Both the position numbers and the translations under genes were made by a program. Below, in pieces: positions 1 through 10,474 of a stretch of DNA of 64,000 nucleotides; the stretch's first letter is position 1; each line of letters begins with the position of its first letter. Source of the DNA: Haematobia irritans (lineage: Eukaryota > Arthropoda > Insecta > Diptera > Muscidae); assembly GCF_050003625.1 (NCBI RefSeq), contig NC_134398.1:98931479-98995478 (forward strand), written 5' to 3'. Below the pieces are notes generated by a model. It saw only the letters and a list, made by a program, of their open reading frames with translations. It ran no database searches and was not told the origin of the DNA.

Positions 1-329
1 CAAGGATGATGTAAAAACAAAAAATTCTAAGAACAAAAATACACATTCGAATTTCGAAGAACAAAAATACACACATATATTTTTTTTAGTCGTCATTGAG
101 AGAGCAACAAAAGTACATGTGCGAATGTATGTGTTTGTTGTTTTTTATGATTATTTTTTCTCACACATACATTCTCAACAGTGCAACAGTGAAGTAATCC
201 CTAAATGTCTTTGAGTTCAGGTAGACGTACGAAAGAGTACAAAAGAAGTTGTAGTTTCGTAAACCAAATCAGTCAAAGTTTAGACAGCGAAGAGTAAAAT
301 CGTGTGTGATAGAAACAAAAATATAAATA
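1..329. other. AT-rich flank, no gene seen
   Basis: I see no coding region here. A 17-base motif, AAGAACAAAAATACACA, occurs twice (29-45 and 57-73), and there are short runs of T. It lies directly upstream of the piggyBac relic and may be that element's 5' end or host flank; I found no terminal repeat that would decide this. Confidence 0.5.
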
Positions 330-766
330 TGGCAGATGCAAGTAATTTGGACGTTGCTGAAATTGTTTTACGCCGTAGTACACGTTACCAGCAAAACTGC
401 GGCTATTGATGACATTTGGGAAATGTTGCAACATAACTTGGCAGCAGATTACACTCCTCATGAATCACTAACAGTTAAGTATGGTTTGGTACAGTACGCT
501 ACAACAAAACATTCATTCCACAGGAGTTCAAGAAGAACCCGAAGCGCACCATCAATAGTACATTAATTGGGTTCAACGAGGGGGATATATCGTTATGCTC
601 ATCCGTGCCGAAAAAAAAGTGGTGAACGTGCTCTCCACAATGCACTACACCTGCCTCGTTGACGAGCAAACCGAGAAACGGAAGCCCTATGCCATATTAG
701 ATTACAACGCCAAGAAATGCGGCTTTGAGCAACACAACGATGGCCGTTGGTCATGTTTTATAATAT
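330..766 (+). pseudogene. piggyBac-like transposase relic, 5' part
   Basis: This is a decayed piece of a PiggyBac-type (DDE_Tnp_1_7) transposase, the enzyme that cuts and pastes TTAA-specific DNA transposons. In one frame (around 405-475) I read IDDIWEMLQHN followed by YTPHESLTV, the family's conserved segment before the catalytic core. In a second frame (about 520-620) comes FKKNPKRTINSTLIGF and then VPKKK. In a third (595-755) comes VLSTMH followed by KPYAILDYNAKKCG and DGRWSC, matching the family's usual LSTMH, KP..I..YN..KGGVD and RRWP segments. At least two frameshifts and a missing core stretch make it non-functional. It stops at a gypsy insertion after ATAT and resumes at 8157. I cannot tell whether it was a transposon or a domesticated host copy. 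Confidence 0.75.
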
Positions 767-2587
767 TGTTACGTTTTTATATTTAGGCGTTTTTAATTAC
801 CCGACAATTAAAACACTGTTCGTTTCAATAACGTTAATCTACAATTTATTTACTATCCCAATAAACACAAACGTTTGAAAAATGCTAAATTTCAAAAATT
901 TTTTCAAACATTTTTTCAACGGATTAGGGTAATATTCAAGTTGAGAAATTGTTGAGAAAATCGCGTTCTCAACAAAAAACAGACATTACCCTCAACAGTG
1001 AAATTCAACACATTAGCAATAATATCTCAAGTGTTATCCTCAAATTGAAATGCATCGCTACTCAACAATTTGTCAAACAATTTTCGATGCGAGTCAAATT
1101 CAAAATTAACATCGTTGCAAATACTTTTCAACCTAAATTTGTATGAATGATATCCCCACTTCAAATTGAAAGTCAAAGCCAAAATTCTATGAATTTTGTA
1201 TAATTTATTAATTTTCATCAAAATAAAATATATAATAATACACTACACTACATAATACACTACATTACCAATTGATAAATAATAATCTTATTAAACATAT
1301 CAACAAATAAGAACAAAAAAAAAAAAAAACAAAAAAAAAAACAAAACTTTAAATATCTTAAATTAGTAAACACTTTTGCATTGATAATTCGATTTCCTTC
1401 CTTTTGGTGTCATAAAACAGCATTAACATTTATTAACATGCGGGCAATTTGAAATTAGGAACGTACTGGACCGCGTGTTAGAATTGATTTCCAGCAGAAG
1501 GAATTCACAAAATATCCATTTTAAACTGATAATAGCATATGAATTAAACTGACGATGTGATGCACATGTTCATCCAGAAGTTGTTGATTTCAACAATTTG
1601 TTGTTTTTAACAATTTTAATAGGTTGCACTTGTAATGTTTCTGGAAACTTTTTCTTGTCGATAAGCCACTCATTTTTGGTCAGCTTCTTAATGTTTGCAA
1701 GAATGTAGCATCCAAAGATTTTAGTTTTCTGCAAAGAGATTTAAATTTAGTGACTTCTCTAAAGTGTTGATTTAATTTTTCATATTGACGTACCAATTAT
1801 TATAAACTATTTGAAGCAGTTCCAGTTAATTGTCCACAATTTTTTCATCGGCCAGCTTTTTAATGTTTTCAAGAACGTAGAATCCATAATTTCAGTTTTC
1901 TACAAAGAGATATACATTTCGTGACTTCCTTAAAGTTTTATTTCATTTATTATTTTCACTTACCTAATTTTATAAACTATTTGGTTATTTGTCTAAAATT
2001 TTCCATTTTTTTTATTTCTTGCAATTGACCACGAACTTCGTTGCACAAATAAGTATTGAAACCCACATGGTTTTTCGTTGCATTTTAGGGTAGTGTTTGT
2101 CAAAGTTTTTTCATATTATCTTCAACACCTTTTCAAAGATTTCGTCAACATTTTGGCAAATTGGAAGTAATTCGCAAACATTTGAAGATGTATTGAAGAT
2201 GAGCTATTTCAAGTCAAGTTGAATTTATGTTGAAAATTATATTTACTCTCAAACTGAAAAGTTGTTGCAAGTTATTCATCTGGTGGCTGCCAAAGACATA
2301 CACACTCACATAGATATGTGCTCGCATTACTACAACAACAATAACAATGACAATATACAATGAGATGAAATGAGAATGCAAAATAACAAAGCAAAGAGGG
2401 TATGAACTTACATTTCGATATGAAAACAAGCAAATAAAAGAACATACAAGAAATTCAGGAAAGTACCAGAAAATGAATAGATGATTCCAACAAGTGATAA
2501 CGAAATTTTATCGTTACAATTTGAAATTTTAAATTAATGGAAACTAATTTAAATAAACTTAAATCTATAATTATCAAATTTGTAACA
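767..2587 (-). repeat. 3' LTR of gypsy copy 1, middle replaced
   Basis: In plus-strand order, bases 767-856 match the start of the other LTR (7560-7649), and bases from about 2269 to 2587 match its last third (about 7839-8156). About 190 bp present in the 5' LTR (roughly 7650-7838) are absent here and 1.4 kb of unrelated sequence takes their place. The missing part includes AGTCAGTCTTAATTAAAGC (element strand), a likely initiator region. Confidence 0.88.
857..2268. other. Foreign 1.4-kb segment within the gypsy LTR
   Basis: I recognise no gene. The segment is AT-rich, with a poly-A/C run at about 1314-1345 and repeated TTCAAAAATTTTT-like strings near the left edge. It contains a diverged tandem duplication: about 1672-1816 and 1855-1983 share the order CAGCTT.TTAATGTTT.CAAGAA.GTAG, CAGTTTTCT.CAAAGAGAT, GTGACTTC and ATAAACTATTTG. 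No clean terminal repeats or target duplication were found, so this may be an insertion plus deletion or a recombination product, not a simple transposon. Confidence 0.55.
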
Positions 2588-4965
2588 CTGCCTCCCGCAT
2601 AAGCCTGTTCGTCCCGAACAGGCACAGAACCTGTTCCGTAAGGAGCCAATCGTTCCAGATGTACAACTTTCATCTTTGATCTAGGGCTGTCGTCCTTCTG
2701 AATCCGGTATACAACATCATTGATCTTCTTGATGACTTTGTATGGGCCTTCCCACTGTGTTTGCAGTTTAGGACACAATCCTTTCGTTCGTTGCTGGTTA
2801 AATAGCAGAACCAATTCTTCTTCTTGGAAGCCCTCAGTATTTACAGCTCGATCGTATCTCGCCTTCATTCTGTTGCAGACCATTTTTATTTTGTTGCGCA
2901 CTGATTCGTGAACTTCACCGAAAGTGTTTGGGATGTCGTTTCTGTTTTCTTCCATGGCGAGCTCATTAGGTTTAGCACCGAATATCAGATCTCCAGGCAA
3001 CTTCGACTCAGTTCCGAATAGAACATTGGCCGGTGTTCGAGAGGTGGAATCATGAATGGCAGATCTATAGGACAGTAAAAACTTTGGTATATGCTCGTCC
3101 CAGTCCCTCTGGCCGTTTCGAAAATGTTCCTCCAGAGTGCGATTAAACCTTTCTACCATACCATCGGATTGTGGATGTAATGGCGTAGTCCTCGTTTTCT
3201 TGATACCAAGGGATTCGCACATCTCTTTGAATATGGCCGATTCAAAATTTCTTCCCTGGTCTGAGTGAATCTCGGACGGCACCCCGTAGCGGCATATCCA
3301 GTTTTTGTTGACCACATCCACAATCGTTTTTGCCTCTTTGTTGGAAATTGCATACACCTCCGGCCATTTGCTGAAATAATCCATGACCACAAGGACATAA
3401 CGGTTTCCAGAATCACTTACTGGGAAAGGGCCTGCCACGTCCGTTGCTATTCTTTCAAACGGGGCTCCTGGTCTATACTCTTGCATAGGACCTCGACTTT
3501 TCCTTGTTGGACCTTTCGCCTTCATGCACTTCTCGGAATTGGCTACCCATTCAGCAATTGATTTCTGGCATCCAACCCAGTAGAATCGTTGCTTCACTTT
3601 CTCGGCTGTTTTGGTTATTCCCAGATGACCTCCACTGGGACCATTATAGAACTCCGCCAAAACGTCTCTTATTTTGGAATCCGGTACGATGATCAAATTT
3701 CGGCTGCTCTTGCCATCTTCGCTTTCCCATTTACGTTGCAGGGATCCATTGATTAGAACTAAACTATCCCATTGAGCCCAGTATGATTTCATAAGTGGAC
3801 TTTCGGCTGCGATGTCTTTCTTACTGGGCTTCTTGTTCTCTTCCTTTGCCGAAATAATTTTGTTCAAAATGTGATCTTTACGCTGTTCTGTTGGCCAGTC
3901 CACTCCAGATTCGATGTGTAACAGCCGAATATCAATAATCTCCTCCTTATGTTCAGCTTTCGAGCAGTGCTTGCATTCTATATTGCAAGGTCGAAGTGAC
4001 AAAGCGTCAGCGTTACCGTGTTTTCCACATTTTCTATGCTCGATACTGAAATCATAGCTTTGGAGCATCTCGATCCAACGTGCCAGTTGAGCTTCCGGAT
4101 TCTTGAATTGGAGCAACCATCGTAGAGCTGAGTGATCAGTCCTGAGCAAGAAGTGTTGTCCATACAAATATTTATGATAATGTTTTACACTCTCTATGAT
4201 GGCTAGCAGCTCTCGTCGCGTTACACAGTAGTTCTTTTTGGGCTTGGACAACGTTCGGCTGAAATATCCGATGACCTTCTCCTTGCCGTCTATCTGTTGA
4301 GATAGCACACCTCCAATACCATGCGCGCTAGTATCTATATCCAAAACAAATTTTTCGCCCGGAATAGGATACGCTAGAACAGGAGCTGAACATAAAAGTT
4401 CTTTTAAATGTTGGAATGAATCCTCCTGTTCGTCGCTCCACTGGAACTTCTGACCTTTTTGCGTCAATTTATGGAGACTAGCGGCGATGCTGGCGAAGTT
4501 TGGGATGAATCGTCGGTAATATGTACATAACCCAAGGAAACTTCTTAATTCGTGGAGATTTCGGGGTCGTGGCCAATCTCTGACAGCTTGGATTTTGTCT
4601 TCATCGGTGGATATGCCCTCTGCAGTCACAAGATGACCCAGGTATTTAACTTCCCGCTGGAAAAGGGAGCATTTCTTTGCGTTAAAGCGTAGACCAGCGG
4701 CTGACAATTGCTGGATAACGTCCTTCAAGTTCTTAAGGTGCTCGTCAAATGTTTTGCCCATCACTATGATGTCATCCAAGTATATCAAGTACGATTTCCA
4801 GTGCAACCCCTTCAGTACCCGCTCCATCAATCTTTCGAAGTTAGCCGGAGCGTTGCAGAGCCAGAACGGCATTACATTGAACTGCCAGAGACCGCCATTA
4901 ACGCCAAAAGCCGTCATTTCCTTGTCTTTCTCGGCGATCTCTACTTGCCAATATCCACTCTGCAA
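2455..4965 (-). pseudogene. pol: gypsy copy 1 pol: RT, RNase H, integrase
   Basis: This is the main pol frame, which would copy the element's RNA and insert the DNA. It opens within RT fingers/palm (QSGYWQVEI, residues 2-10), with MPFWLCNAP at 32-40, where the family normally has MPFGLCNAP (Gly to Trp), and the catalytic YLDD at 62-65. An RNase H region follows (VLDIDTSAHGIGG), then integrase with a zinc domain in which one cysteine reads Ser (VANSEKCMK; copy 2 has VANCEKCMK). The integrase core shows ATDVAGPFP, HSDQGRNF and MVERFNRTL. The normal stop after DEQA is lost (TAA in copy 2, TAT here), so the frame runs about 45 codons into the LTR. It is joined to the upstream frame by a frameshift near 4990. 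Confidence 0.92.
2588..2598 (-). promoter_or_regulatory. Polypurine tract, gypsy copy 1
   Basis: On the element strand GCGGGAGGCAG lies directly before the TGTTAC start of the 3' LTR, the position of the plus-strand primer. The same tract precedes the 3' LTR of copy 2 (16347-16357). Confidence 0.8.
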
Positions 4966-5819
4966 ATCAAGCGTAGAAAACCATGTTGTCCGGCTAGTGT
5001 GTCCAACGTGTCATCAATGCGTGGAAGCAGATAACTGTCTTTTTTAGTGACATCATTCAGTTTTCTATAGTCTACGCAGAATCGGGTACTTCCATCTTTC
5101 TTTTTGACCAGCACAACTGGGGAACACCAAGATCTTGATGATGGCTCGATCACACCACTCTCCGCCATTTCCTTTATAAGCTTTTGAACTTCGTCTCTTT
5201 TTTCCAGGGGAACACTTCGTGGTGCCTGTTTTATGGGCCTTTCTTCTGCGGTTTTAATTTCATGTTTCACTACAGATGTTCTTCCTTGATTTCCCTTTTC
5301 AGAAGCAAAAGCATAGGCGTTTTTCCACAACAATTGCTTGGCTTTATTTCTCTCTGACGGCGATAGATGACGTGTCCAAGCCTCGACATACCCTTCTAGA
5401 TGTTTTCTCACTGCTCCATGTGTCTTTGATGAGTTGCCTTCCAAATTGAATATTGCCTCGGCTGGTGTACATTTGCCAATGTCAGAAAATTTTACAATTT
5501 GCTCGTGATTGTCAGACAAGTTCAAGACACGAACTGGTATTAGTCTTTCTTCGTTCGTTTTTACCAGGGCATTTGCTATCAAGATGTTGTTGCTTTTGTT
5601 TTCTGCTGGTTCAACAACCCACAATTGGCCGACTTCACAATCTCCATTCATAGAAACCCATATAATTCCTTCGGTATTCGGTGGTATAGACTCTGACTGC
5701 CTCGTTGTCAAACGTCTGACAGGTGTGTTCTCGTCGTATCCCACGTTTACCGTTATTTCGGTATCGCACCATGTCATTACACGACGCTTCATATCCAGAT
5801 TGAGACCAAAAGCAATCAT
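4941..5819 (-). pseudogene. pol: gypsy copy 1 pol: protease tail and RT start
   Basis: This frame holds the protease C-terminus and linker and then the start of reverse transcriptase. It contains the usual entry motif SGVIEPSSRSWCSPVVLV, then KKDGSTRFCVDYRKLN and LPRIDDTLDTLAG. It ends in RLICRVDIGK because of a one-base shift near 4990; the expected FSTLDLQSGYW is in the next frame and opens the main pol ORF. The Met at its start is internal, not a true initiation site. The frame is also broken upstream (5820-6200). Confidence 0.88.
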
Positions 5820-6208
5820 GAAATCCGCTCCAATTACTTATGAAATCATAAGTAACGGATTTGTTAGCAATAGTTAATTTTACGGCGACCTTTCCATATA
5901 CGGTTGCGGGTTCCCCTGTAGCCGTGCGTAGCTTGACTCCAATAAGTGGTGTAACTTTTCCTTTTACTAAATCAGATCTAATGTTAGACTTGATGCACCA
6001 GTATCCAACGTCAAAGTACGCTTGTCGCCATTAATAACACCCGCAATAGTTAAATTGTTATTTTTCTGTTGAACTATTGCTATGGAGATGGTGGGGCCAT
6101 CGTCTGTGGGAGCCAGCTCTTGCCCCGCTGAACTAGCTCGATTTAGTTTAAAGGTGACTCACTTGACTGTGGGGTCACCTTCTTATGGCTATTGTTTAAT
6201 GGAGATGG
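5820..6208 (-). pseudogene. gypsy copy 1 aspartic protease relic
   Basis: This minus-strand stretch between gag and RT carries the retropepsin signature LDTGASS near 6010-6030, followed after a frame change by SDLVKGKVTPLIGVKLRTAT. It processes the gag-pol precursor in the family. Two shifts are visible: one right after DTGASS, and one near 5825-5850, where ACTTATGAAATCATAAGT (5835-5852, plus strand) is a near-perfect palindrome that looks like a small duplication. Non-functional in this copy. Confidence 0.75.
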
Positions 6209-7522
6209 TTATGTGGATCTTGACCGTTTGCGTCGTGCTTTGCATTCTCGAGTTAGATGTCCCGGCTTATCACAGTTATAGCATTTGATCCGGGATTTAT
6301 TTGCCCCTTGCTTCATTTCTTGCATTGCCTGCTTCATGGCCTCTTTCATCGACTCAATAACGGACTTTGATTCGTCACACTCTGTCTCTACTTTACGTAC
6401 CTTGTGAATTTGAGACTGCGCTAGCAATCTCGCAGTCTCCTGTGCTAGTGCGAATGTTACTGTTTCATCGAATGTAGCTTTTTGTGCGGCATATGTTGCA
6501 CATTTTATCTCAGGGTCTCGAATGCCATTCACAAAAGTCTCAATCTTGATACGATCTCTAAGAGGATGATTCTCTCCAGGGTATGCCAAAAGCACCAACC
6601 GCTCAACCTCTGTTGCAAAGTCTTGTAGAGTTTCATTCGATTTCTGGATTCTTCCTCTCAATTCCATTCTGAAGATGTCCTGCTTGTGCTCTCCACCATA
6701 CTTGCGTTGAAGTGCCGCTATTACTTCATTATAGTTATTTCTAGAAGCAGCGGGAATGCTTTGTATCACATCAGCAGCATTGCCCTTTAATGCCAATAGA
6801 AGTTCAATTGCTTTATCATCGTCATTCCACAAATTTCTACAAGCAACCATTTCGAATTGGAATTTGAAGACATCAAATGACGTTGAGCCATCGAAAACAG
6901 GAGTTTTGATTTTTGAGTCCTCTATGACGCGCACTGGACCACCTTTAATTTCCAGCCCTGACATTTTATTCTCGATGTGTAGAAACTTCTCATCATGAAC
7001 CATAATTTTCTCATCCACCGAAAGAACTTTCTTATCCAATTCCACAATTTGATTTTCTATATGGTCCACACGTTTCTCCATGCCTTCAGAAATTTGTTGT
7101 AGTTTTTCATTGAGAATTCTAGAATTTTCGACGAATTTTTCTTCCAATTTTCTTGAACTTGCTTCCATTTGTAGGGCATTTTCTTTCAGCAATTTTCTAG
7201 AATTTTCTTCCATTTTTGTAGGATTCTCATCCATGATTTTTCTAGAGTTTTCTTCCATCATTTTGCTCAGAACATTGAGCATTGATGTGTAATCCACAAC
7301 ACTCGAAGCCACAGACGGAGTTTCTACACTGCTGGTATTGACGAGTATTGATTCATCAATGTCTTTCTTATAATCAAACTCGTGCGTCGCAATGTCCATA
7401 TTACGCCGTTCAAACTCTTCCAGTAGACGCTTTTGAAGCTGGGCCTTATTGCCCGTTGTCGGCAGCTCCAGTTTGCTCAATTCCTTTTTTAAGTCTTCCA
7501 CACGAAGCTCATTAAACTTCAT
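6209..7522 (-). CDS. gag: gypsy copy 1 Gag with SAP-like N-terminus
   Basis: This 437-residue ORF is open from a start 38 bp inside the 5' LTR and PBS. Residues 5-37 (LRVEDLKKELSKLELPTTGN and the following leucine-rich helix) resemble a SAP domain, a small DNA-binding helix-extended-helix fold unusual in Gag. Residues about 85-190 are rich in E, K, N and L with heptad-like spacing (probable coiled coil). A retrotransposon capsid-like region follows (FDVFKFQFEMVACRNLWNDD). Near 414-427 is a CCHC zinc knuckle, CYNCDKPGHLTREC, with a basic tail for RNA binding. Pol lies downstream in another frame. Copy 2 (13634) has the same protein broken up. Start chosen as the first Met after the PBS. Confidence 0.9.
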   Translation of the reverse strand: MKFNELRVEDLKKELSKLELPTTGNKAQLQKRLLEEFERRNMDIATHEFDYKKDIDESILVNTSSVETPSVASSVVDYTSMLNVLSKMMEENSRKIMDENPTKMEENSRKLLKENALQMEASSRKLEEKFVENSRILNEKLQQISEGMEKRVDHIENQIVELDKKVLSVDEKIMVHDEKFLHIENKMSGLEIKGGPVRVIEDSKIKTPVFDGSTSFDVFKFQFEMVACRNLWNDDDKAIELLLALKGNAADVIQSIPAASRNNYNEVIAALQRKYGGEHKQDIFRMELRGRIQKSNETLQDFATEVERLVLLAYPGENHPLRDRIKIETFVNGIRDPEIKCATYAAQKATFDETVTFALAQETARLLAQSQIHKVRKVETECDESKSVIESMKEAMKQAMQEMKQGANKSRIKCYNCDKPGHLTRECKARRKRSRST

Positions 7523-7543
7523 TGTAGATTTTTTTCGTTATTT

Positions 7544-7557
7544 CACTTCCGACACCA
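7544..7557 (-). promoter_or_regulatory. Primer binding site, gypsy copy 1
   Basis: On the element strand TGGTGTCGGAAGTG begins two bases after the 5' LTR end. It starts with TGG, pairing with the CCA tail of a tRNA, and resembles the 3' end of tRNA-Leu; the tRNA identity is inferred. The same site lies at 13598-13611 in copy 2. Confidence 0.75.
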
Positions 7558-7559
7558 AT

Positions 7560-8156
7560 TGTTACGTTTTTATATTTAGGCGTTTTTAATTACCCGACAA
7601 TTAAAACACTGTTCGTTTCAATAACGTTAATCTACAATTTATTTACTATGACTTCACTTTACAATTCGTTCACACTGATGTTATTCGTTTGACGCTTTAA
7701 TTAAGACTGACTCGTTCGCAGCATGCGAGCGTTTTTATGTATGACGGTCTGGCAATACGAGAACATTCTGGCAGCACTACAATATTCTGGCAACGCCAGA
7801 ATATTCTTTGACAATGCTAGAAGAATCTACGACCATTAAGTTATTCATCTGGTGGCTGCCAAAGACATACACACTCACATAGATATGTGCTCGCATTACT
7901 ACAACAACAATAACAATGACAATATACAATGAGATGAAATGAGAATGCAAAATAACAAAGCAAAGAGGGTATGAACTTACATTTCGATATGAAAACAAGC
8001 AAATAAAAGAACATACAAGAAATTCAGGAAAGTACCAGAAAATGAATAGATGATTCCAACAAGTGATAACGAAATTTTATCGTTACAATTTGAAATTTTA
8101 AATTAATGGAAACTAATTTAAATAAACTTAAATCTATAATTATCAAATTTGTAACA
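7560..8156 (-). repeat. 5' LTR of gypsy copy 1
   Basis: This 597-bp LTR has terminal TGTTAC/GTAACA and is the complete reference LTR of this family in the window. The element-strand sequence includes AGTCAGTCTTAATTAAAGC, a possible initiator. Its ends match those at 767-2587, 13095-13595, 16358-19124 and, more distantly, 19952-25637. Confidence 0.93.
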
Positions 8157-8566
8157 ATATGATGGACGTCGCTGCATTGGCTGCTTTTACGATTTACAAC
8201 GAAATGAAGCCTATAAAAAGTAGTGACAGACGGCCGTCGTTCTTGTTACTACTAACGAAACAATTGGCCACACCAAATATCGAAGAACGTGCCCTGAACA
8301 GCCATATAACCTCATATCCAAGGATACGCAATGCGATGGAAGCATTCGATGTCAGGGTAAGAAAAATATCTCCAAATTCAAGAATAGAATACATATTTAT
8401 TTGTTTTTTATTTTTCTTTTCATTTCAGGTATTACCAAGACCGATGGAAGGCAATGTACCGTCGTTTGCAGCTAGGCCAAGTAGACTGTCATGTAGGCTT
8501 TGCCCTTCTGAGTACGGGCGGCAGCGGAAAACGCGGGCATACTGCTTCGGCAACAATAATTTTTAG
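8157..8566 (+). pseudogene. piggyBac-like transposase relic, 3' part
   Basis: This continues the relic at 330-766 across the gypsy insertion. It reads MMDVAALAAFTIYNEMKP, then RRPSFLLLLTKQLATPNIEER, the family's final helical segment, and ends in a cysteine motif CRLCPSEYGRQRKTRAYC, which fits the first half of the C-terminal cysteine-rich domain. The rest of that domain is missing and replaced by FGNNNF and a stop. GT at 8357 and AG at 8428 frame a 72-bp T-rich stretch that looks like an intron (gtaagaaaa...tttcatttcag); it is a multiple of three, so the frame stays open whether or not it is spliced. TSD copy ATAT is at 8157-8160. Confidence 0.78.
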
Positions 8567-9936
8567 AATTTTTTATAATAGTCTTAAGAAATTTCAAGCA
8601 AAAAATATTAAAAAAATTGAAAAAATATTTTTGTATGTAGAAAACAAAACATGATTTACAAAAAGGTCCGTAGGGAACTTTTCACACAGCCGTGAAGTTC
8701 AGAACTGTCACTGATCGGAGGGTTAACAGTATTCCAATTGTAATTTTAAGGTGTAGTGTTCCAAAAATAGACCGATATAAGTATTATATTTGGCATATGT
8801 GTTTATATGTGCTAATGAACCCTAATTTTAAATTTTGATGCGACTCGACGACAAATCTCAGCATTTTAGGGATGTAAAGAATTCTACATATTAATATCAG
8901 GCCAATAAATTAAAATACGACACAATACTATATAGAGACCACATCAAAATATGGGTAGATAACAACAATCTCCATAATATGTATTTATAAAAACCAAAAA
9001 TTTCCAGAAGTTTAAGAAGTAAAATCCTGGTATTTATAAAAAATAAATCTATATAAAAAAAGAAAAGTAAAAAATCAAAATGTCGGGCTTATCAGATAGA
9101 AAGTTTAGATGTTAAAAAATGTAATGTGTCGGATATGGAAGACAAACATAAACTGCCAAAAATTAGGACAGTCGGAATTTTAAATAACCACTACCATACA
9201 ACAGATGAGAGGAATATCTGCACAGTTACGAATAATGTTTCTATAGAAATAAAATGGTGAAACATCGATTTATAACTGGTCTATCTGACATCGATTTATA
9301 AATGGTCTATGGACATTAGAGGTCATTAATTTAATGTAAAGAATTTCGAGTGGCTTTGATGAACAAACATTCTCCCAAAAGACTGGCTCAGATGGCACGT
9401 TGGCAGAGGTTTAATTTCGGGTGGAGATTTTTCAAGCAATTATCTCCATATACAAAATCTGGGCCGACGGAAATTTCCACATTTATTTATGGATCTCAAA
9501 TAACTCTAAATTCAAAATTTCTGAAAAATGTTATGAAAATTTTAGACTGGGAAAAACTTCTTAAAACAAATCGGAAGATGGGTTTATATGTAGGTGCTAT
9601 ATCACAAAATTGTCCGGTATGACCCATCTACGAATTCGACATGCCTGCCAAAAAATTTAGAACGTTAAATTCTACTGATATATTGCCTTAAAATTTTACC
9701 TTTATGAGGAGTACATATAGAGTCAAACATCGATCAAAAATATGTTAAAAATAGACAATACAAGTGATAAATTCAGCCCTTATTCTAGTAAAACCTACTT
9801 TTTATATCACCGTGAAATTTCACCCATATAAATACATTTGAATGGCCTGAAATCCATTAATTCGTTTTTCGTTGTTCAATTAAAAACCCTAATGGAATCT
9901 AATTTGTCGAAATATTTCTTTAGTTACAAAGATATA
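8567..9936. other. AT-rich stretch, no gene recognised
   Basis: I see no convincing coding region or RNA gene. A 90-codon open frame at 9350-9622 has no motif I recognise. CATCGATTTATAA.TGGTCTAT occurs twice in tandem near 9265-9312. This may be the remains of the piggyBac element's 3' end or older repeats. Confidence 0.5.
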
Positions 9937-10472
9937 CCCAGCAAAAAAAATTTGGAAGTTCTTTCAAAGGCACACTTTAAAAACACTTCCAGAAGATGTA
10001 CTTCCAATGATGTTCTTTATTTTAATTACACAGAAAGTTCTTCTCATTAAATGTTTTAAAATATGCTTTTTTAATATTTTTAATGGGTAATTTTAACCTT
10101 TTTGTTTCAAATTGGTTAAAAACAGTTTAAGAATTCATAAAATGGTACAAATTATTTAAATCTGAAAAATTTATGAATTTTTGAAAATATTTGAGGTCAA
10201 ATGTTTCAGACAAGTGTTAGAATCCATTAAAAATTATAAAAAACTATTTATTTGACAAAATATCACAATTTTTTTAATTTATACCCAAAACGTTGAATTC
10301 GGATTACAGCTAAAGAAGTAATGCAAATTCAGTGCACCGGCTGTTGAAATGGAGGACTTCCGTCCTATGACCAGCCCATGTTAAATTCATCGCTTCTGCG
10401 TCAATTTTGCACCACTTCCGGATCCAAAAAGAACACGTTCATTACTTTTTTGACGACGCTTGTTTTGCTGGG
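9937..10472. mobile_element. TA-flanked non-autonomous DNA element, 536 bp
   Basis: Terminal inverted repeats CCCAGCAAAA / TTTTGCTGGG are each flanked by TA (9935-9936 and 10473-10474), the target duplication of Tc1/mariner-type elements. It has no transposase. Its left 310 bp or so (TTTGGAAGTTCTT.CAAAGGCA... onward) recur in the same orientation at 46704-47055, confirming a dispersed family. Confidence 0.8.
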
Positions 10473-10474
10473 TA

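Larger units (their letters stand above)
767..8156 (-). mobile_element. Ty3/gypsy LTR retrotransposon, copy 1
   Basis: This is a full-length but inactive gypsy element read on the minus strand. It runs from the 5' LTR (7560-8156) through a PBS, gag, protease-RT-RNase H-integrase and PPT to the 3' LTR (767-2587). The LTR ends are TGTTAC...GTAACA. Target duplication is ATAT (763-766 and 8157-8160), inside a piggyBac relic whose reading continues on the far side. Pol has at least three reading breaks, and the 3' LTR has lost its middle to foreign DNA. A second member of the family lies at 13095-19124 on the other strand. There is no envelope ORF between pol and the 3' LTR. Confidence 0.93.

Noticed and set aside
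2455..2600. Readthrough of pol into the LTR as an envelope-like extension
   Set aside because: The extra 45 codons are LTR sequence in frame by chance after a stop loss; copy 2 stops normally.
5866..6208. Plus-strand frame at 6082-6288 as a gene
   Set aside because: It is the complement of gypsy gag and protease sequence and has no motif.
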